NCBI RefSeq assembly: GCF_030052815.1
Contig: NC_079505.1
Span: 22,164,194-22,228,193, forward strand
DNA length: 64,000 nt
Direction of reading: 5' to 3'
From: Hevea brasiliensis
Lineage: Eukaryota; Streptophyta; Magnoliopsida; Malpighiales; Euphorbiaceae
Of this stretch, positions 60,353 through 64,000 are shown piece after piece. The position numbers were made by a program, and so were the translations under genes. Positions within the stretch are counted from its first letter, which is position 1. Every line of letters begins with the position of its first letter. The notes beneath the pieces are model-generated. The model was given only the letters and a program-made list of their open reading frames with translations, did not search any database and was not told the DNA's origin.

Positions 60353-62444
60353 TGCATACATACCCGGATGCGTGTAAAAATTTTATTTTTTGTGCTTGGT
60401 TTTGAAATTATTGAGGGAAAAAATAAAGAAGGTAAGTCTTAATAACTAATTCATAAACTTTAAATATAAGCTGATCAATTTGTTTATAACAGCTTTTAAA
60501 ATTATAAGTCGATTTTATAAGTTAAACGAATAATTTCAGGATCAGTTTTTCATTTTACTGCTTATAAGTCTTATACTATAATTAATTTAACTAAGTATTT
60601 TATTATATTATCCTCATTTAATTTTAAAATTTAATCATAAATCTTATTTAATATATTATAATTATTTTAATAATAAATATACTTATAAATTATTTTTTAT
60701 TAAACATATTAATTATTTATTAGTTATTTATAAATATTTTAATTAAATATATAATTATTTAAAATTTTAAATATTTATAAATTTAAATATTAGCTTAAAT
60801 TTATAGCTTTTTGGTTTCTATTGCTCTCTTTCTTTTCTTGATTGATTGATTGCTCCGTTTTCCATTTTCATTTATCATTGTTTTTTCTTTCTTGGGTTTA
60901 ACTAAAAATTTCAGATTTTCTGTGGTGATGCACTGACACATTGTATTCTTATTATTGGTATATTTAACAATTCAAGAAAACCTTCGGTAGCCGTAAGTTT
61001 GAAATCGTTGTAAAAGGAATCACACAAACACTAGCAATAGCATAGATGACAGATTCAAATTTCCATTTGTGCTTTGCTGTATAAATGAAAATAAAGAGAA
61101 TTAATTAACTTGTAGGGTTAAAAAAAATAAAATTAAAAGGCATTAACTGTATAAGGCAACATGATAATAGATGTAGTAAACAGCGCCCGTTTAACATTTT
61201 GATTGGATGGTCAGGATTACTTGTAATATATATATATATATAAAAGTGTCTTTACAATTTAAGAAGATTGTCAAAAATTAAAAAGCAGAAAATAATTTTT
61301 CCTTTTAAGGAAAGAAAATCATTTTCTTTAAAAATAATTTAATTTTCTCTATCATCAGAAAATTTTTTTCCATTGATTCGTTTTTTTGAATGTTCGAAAC
61401 ATAAAAAAAATATAAACAAACGGAGCCTTAGATGCTTTTGGAAAAAGTGATTGAATAATCAAAATGCTACTAAGAGAGTCTTTAATTGTATTGCAACAAT
61501 TACAGCTTAGTTACCAATCATGGTATTTGGGAGCTCAGGACAAATTTACATGAACCCTTTTGTCATTAAGGAATCCTTTTGATATGGGTGGATTTTATTT
61601 TATAGTTTATATACAAGTGAGTTGTTCAACTAGACAGACAAGTGATACCAGCTAATTGTTAAATCCAAGTTCGTTTTTCTTTTTGGTGTTAATTTCATGG
61701 GTCAAATGTCTAATTATGCTGTTATAATTGAAGAAATTAATGGGTTTACTATTATTATTATTATTATTATTCAATAATGCTTTGCGGATCAAATTGGAAA
61801 AGAACATTCTACGAGAATATCTCCTTTTAGTGACTAACAAGTGGGAGTGATAGAGCTTTCAATGTTCATGAAAAGAAGGGAAAGAGGAAAGGTTCATGGT
61901 GTCGTCAGGCACATTGCCATAGCTAACCTACAAAAACAAAGCAGGAATTTGATCAAGTCAAGCCCCAGTTCAAATCTTTCTTTCTTTGAATCAATTATCA
62001 ATATCCTTTACTTGTATATGTTTAATCACAGTATTTAATTGCCTGTAATATTTTCGGGCGTATCTGTTCCTTAAAATCTGTAACGTGATGTCCTCTTCAG
62101 ACGATAACTTTCCATGCCTGTTAACATGAGAGTTTGAATGTTGGAAAAAGTGTTTTAATGTGAATATGTGATTCCATGATTTGAAATATTGCTTTCCTTT
62201 TTTTTTTTTGTCCTTTGGCAAAATGCCTCTTTGATCCTTCTTTAAGCTGTATTTTCAAATAGCCATGCTTGCTCTTAAAACTTTTTGGCAGTCAATCAGG
62301 CTGCCCTGTGTTTCTCGCTTTTTCAAGCATAGAATTAACTTGTAAACCAATGAAACTTCGTACCAATATATTATTGCTGTGGGAAGGCCACGCACTTACC
62401 TTTGCTTGGCCATGGAACACATAAGAACATTGAACAATCCCTAA
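60353..62444. other. Intergenic DNA downstream of the PMEI gene
   Basis: AT-rich, with (AT)n at 61229-61243 and (TTA)n at 61749-61770. Overlapping small frames at 61841-62038 (+) and 61991-62221 (-, containing SSEEDITLQILRNRYARKYY) show no known domain. The 3' UTR of the PMEI gene should extend into 62444 and below; no clear poly(A) signal could be fixed. Confidence 0.5.
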
Positions 62445-62996
62445 TTAATGTCCAGTAAATAATCTACCAATGACCCCAAAAATTTCACACAGACCCTTTA
62501 AATCCTTATTCTTGTTTCCCAATGGTCGCGACTGGTTTCCTTTAAAGGCAGCCTCGCAATCATCAGCAGCGGCAGCAGCTTTGTTGGCCAAATCAGCCAA
62601 CTCGAAGAAGGTCTCAGAATTCAAGTCGTTGTCTGCCATTATAATAGCAGAAACAGCCATGTTATAGTCGCCGATGCATATTTGGAGAGGTTTCTGGTTT
62701 TCATTCTTGAGCAGTTGAGTTATGAAGTCTCGGGTGGTTGAGGCACTCAAGTATGCTAATCTAACAGCAACGAAGGCCAGTGTGTATTGATCAGCTTCTG
62801 GGGTGCGTGAATCTGAGTAAAGAGACTCCACACAGAAGGAGTAATTTGAAGTTCGCTTGCAGACCTTGTCCACTATTTTAGTAGGAAAAGAAGCAGCATG
62901 GAGGATTGAGAAAAGAAGCAAGAGGGAGAGGAGGAAGAAACCATTTGATGGGGACATGTTTCTTCTTGGATTCGTGAGAATGAATGATTTGGGCAT
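62445..62996 (-). CDS. Plant invertase/pectin methylesterase inhibitor (PMEI-domain) protein
   Basis: This single-exon gene encodes 183 residues from 62996, or 170 from the in-frame ATG at 62955-62957, which places the hydrophobic signal peptide (FFLLSLLLLFSILHA) at the very start and is the better start. The mature part has the family's four disulfide cysteines with normal spacing: C46 and C55 (CKRTSNYSFC), C107 (LQICIGDYNMAV) and C147 (ADDCEAAF); C170 is the usual fifth. N-glycosylation sites are at N51 and N154. Family members are secreted four-helix-bundle proteins that bind and inhibit cell-wall or vacuolar invertases or pectin methylesterases; sequence alone does not say which. The pattern is nearer to Pla a 1-like putative invertase inhibitors. 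It is intact with no frameshift. Confidence 0.93.
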   Translation of the reverse strand: MPKSFILTNPRRNMSPSNGFFLLSLLLLFSILHAASFPTKIVDKVCKRTSNYSFCVESLYSDSRTPEADQYTLAFVAVRLAYLSASTTRDFITQLLKNENQKPLQICIGDYNMAVSAIIMADNDLNSETFFELADLANKAAAAADDCEAAFKGNQSRPLGNKNKDLKGLCEIFGVIGRLFTGH

Positions 62997-63038
62997 GGGG
63001 TGATTGATTTGGGTTGGAGCAGAGGAATGGGATGCTAA

Positions 63039-63046
63039 TATAAATA
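63039..63046 (-). promoter_or_regulatory. Probable TATA box of the PMEI gene
   Basis: The minus strand reads TATTTATA within GCTATTTATATTAGC, 43 bp upstream of the first ATG and about 80 bp upstream of the preferred one. With transcription starting some 30 bp downstream, the second ATG would have a normal short leader, which supports it as the start. Confidence 0.6.
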
Positions 63047-63130
63047 GCCCTATTATTAAAAAAATAATTAAAAAAAAATGAAATTTGTGAAAGTAAAAAA
63101 AAAAAAAAATTAAATGAGCAGCTAGGGCAT

Positions 63131-63992
63131 TAGCGTCCGACTACTCTAATAATTTTTTTTTAATCTCTCAATTACACTCATGCTTACACCACAATTATCA
63201 TACTTGCATTTACACCCTTACAATCCAATTATTGACTAACTAATAATGTGATATAAAAAAAATAATAATTATAGAACATAAAAAAAAAAATTTAAAATAC
63301 AAATATTATTTATGATTAGATAATTAAATAATAAAAGTAAAAAAAAATAATTACAACAATGAAACAATGAAAGAAATACAACAATCATTGAAAATTTTAT
63401 TTAATTTTCCAATTGAGATTCAATTAATTTTTCAGTATATAGACAAAATTTTAATAATCTTAATATATATTAAAATTTAATTAAAATCTTAATATATATT
63501 AAAATTTAATTAATCTTTTAGTATATAAACAAAAGTAAAAGGATTAGCGAAATACAACAATAATCGAAACCTGTTATTTGAAAGGTATGTTTTTGCGAAT
63601 CTGTTGTGCAATGTTATTGTAAGTGAAAAGTAAGACATTATGTGGATTTTGACAGTCAGCTTAAGACATTTACAGCAGCACTATGCATTTAATTAATAAA
63701 TACTAAATAATAACCGTTTTCAATTATTTATAAAATATTTAATATTATTTATTCACTATAATAATTTTATTAATTTTTTATTATAATATTAATAATTTTT
63801 TATTTATAAATAATATTTATATTTTTAAATTTCTTTTAACCTTGTAATTATTAATACTTTTTATATCACATTATTAGTTAGTCAATAATCGGATTGTGTG
63901 AGTGTAAGTGCAAGTGAGAGAATTGTAGTGTGGGTGGGACTGTAATGGAAATAGAGAGAGTAAAAAAAAATTATTAAAGTAGCCGGACGCTA
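63131..63992. mobile_element. Non-coding element with ~135-bp terminal inverted repeats
   Basis: The left end (TAGCGTCCGACTACTCTAAT) and the reverse complement of the right end (TAGCGTCCGGCTACTTTAAT) match, and the match runs on with gaps for about 135 bases, ending in TATTGACTAACTAATAATGTG on both sides (near 63220 and 63870-63890). The 590-bp core is AT-rich and non-coding; it includes a local duplication of CTTAATATATATTAAAATTT (63455, 63487). Long TIRs suit a MULE-type or foldback MITE. Only TA is common at both borders, so the superfamily is unsettled. It sits about 85 bp upstream of the PMEI TATA box. Confidence 0.8.
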
Positions 63993-64000
63993 CTTAAATA

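Noticed and set aside
61991..62221. 76-codon minus frame with a basic start
   Set aside because: The start is a poly-T tract translated as Lys; overlapping frames on the other strand are equally open and no domain is visible.

Overview
This is an AT-rich plant nuclear window made mostly of transposable elements. Plant initiator-tRNA-Met primer binding sites (TGGTATCAGAGC), long-LTR Ty1/copia and Ty3/gypsy elements, a CACTA transposon, a hAT transposon, MITEs and a pectin methylesterase/invertase inhibitor gene all point to a dicot. The repeat style would suit a woody or Malpighiales-type genome (e.g. Euphorbiaceae), but that is only an impression. No bacterial, organellar or CRISPR feature was seen.

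Layout. 1-2406: two tandem copies of a 1.28-kb LTR-like sequence that cut a minus-strand Ty3/gypsy element in its RT/RNase H region. 2407-6515: remains of that element (broken pol, protease, gag, PBS, part of the 5' LTR). 6936-8083: three ~335-bp tandem repeats joined by GT/AT microsatellites. 8122-21471: a complete but dead minus-strand Ty1/copia element with 2.1-kb LTRs and a GGAAG target duplication; a 3.6-kb solo LTR (copy A) splits its integrase. 21472-28060: AT-rich intergenic DNA with two MITE-like elements and a possible copia LTR remnant. 28060-45584: an older repeat carrying a nested stack of LTR insertions. Solo LTR B and solo LTR E sit in the old repeat; gypsy-like element F and solo LTR D sit in E; solo LTR C sits in F. 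Each has recognisable TG/CA-type ends and a 5-bp target duplication. 45585-55167: a CACTA transposon (AAT duplication, subterminal repeats, possible captured host exon) containing a 4.7-kb hAT transposon (8-bp duplication) with a broken BED/DUF659/dimerisation transposase. 55319-60352: MITEs, a gag pseudogene joined to a fragment of a plant gene, and a 574-bp tandem duplication carrying head-to-head gene fragments. 62445-62996: the one intact gene, a PMEI-type inhibitor with a TATA box. 63131-63992: an element with long terminal inverted repeats just upstream of that gene.

The sequence does not support a new multi-gene system. Its main interest is the legible insertion history: paired target duplications rebuild the order of at least eight insertions (A in copia, B, E, F, C, D, CACTA, hAT), and several places look like host-gene capture. 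All transposon coding regions seen carry stops, frameshifts or lost catalytic residues, so none looks autonomous.
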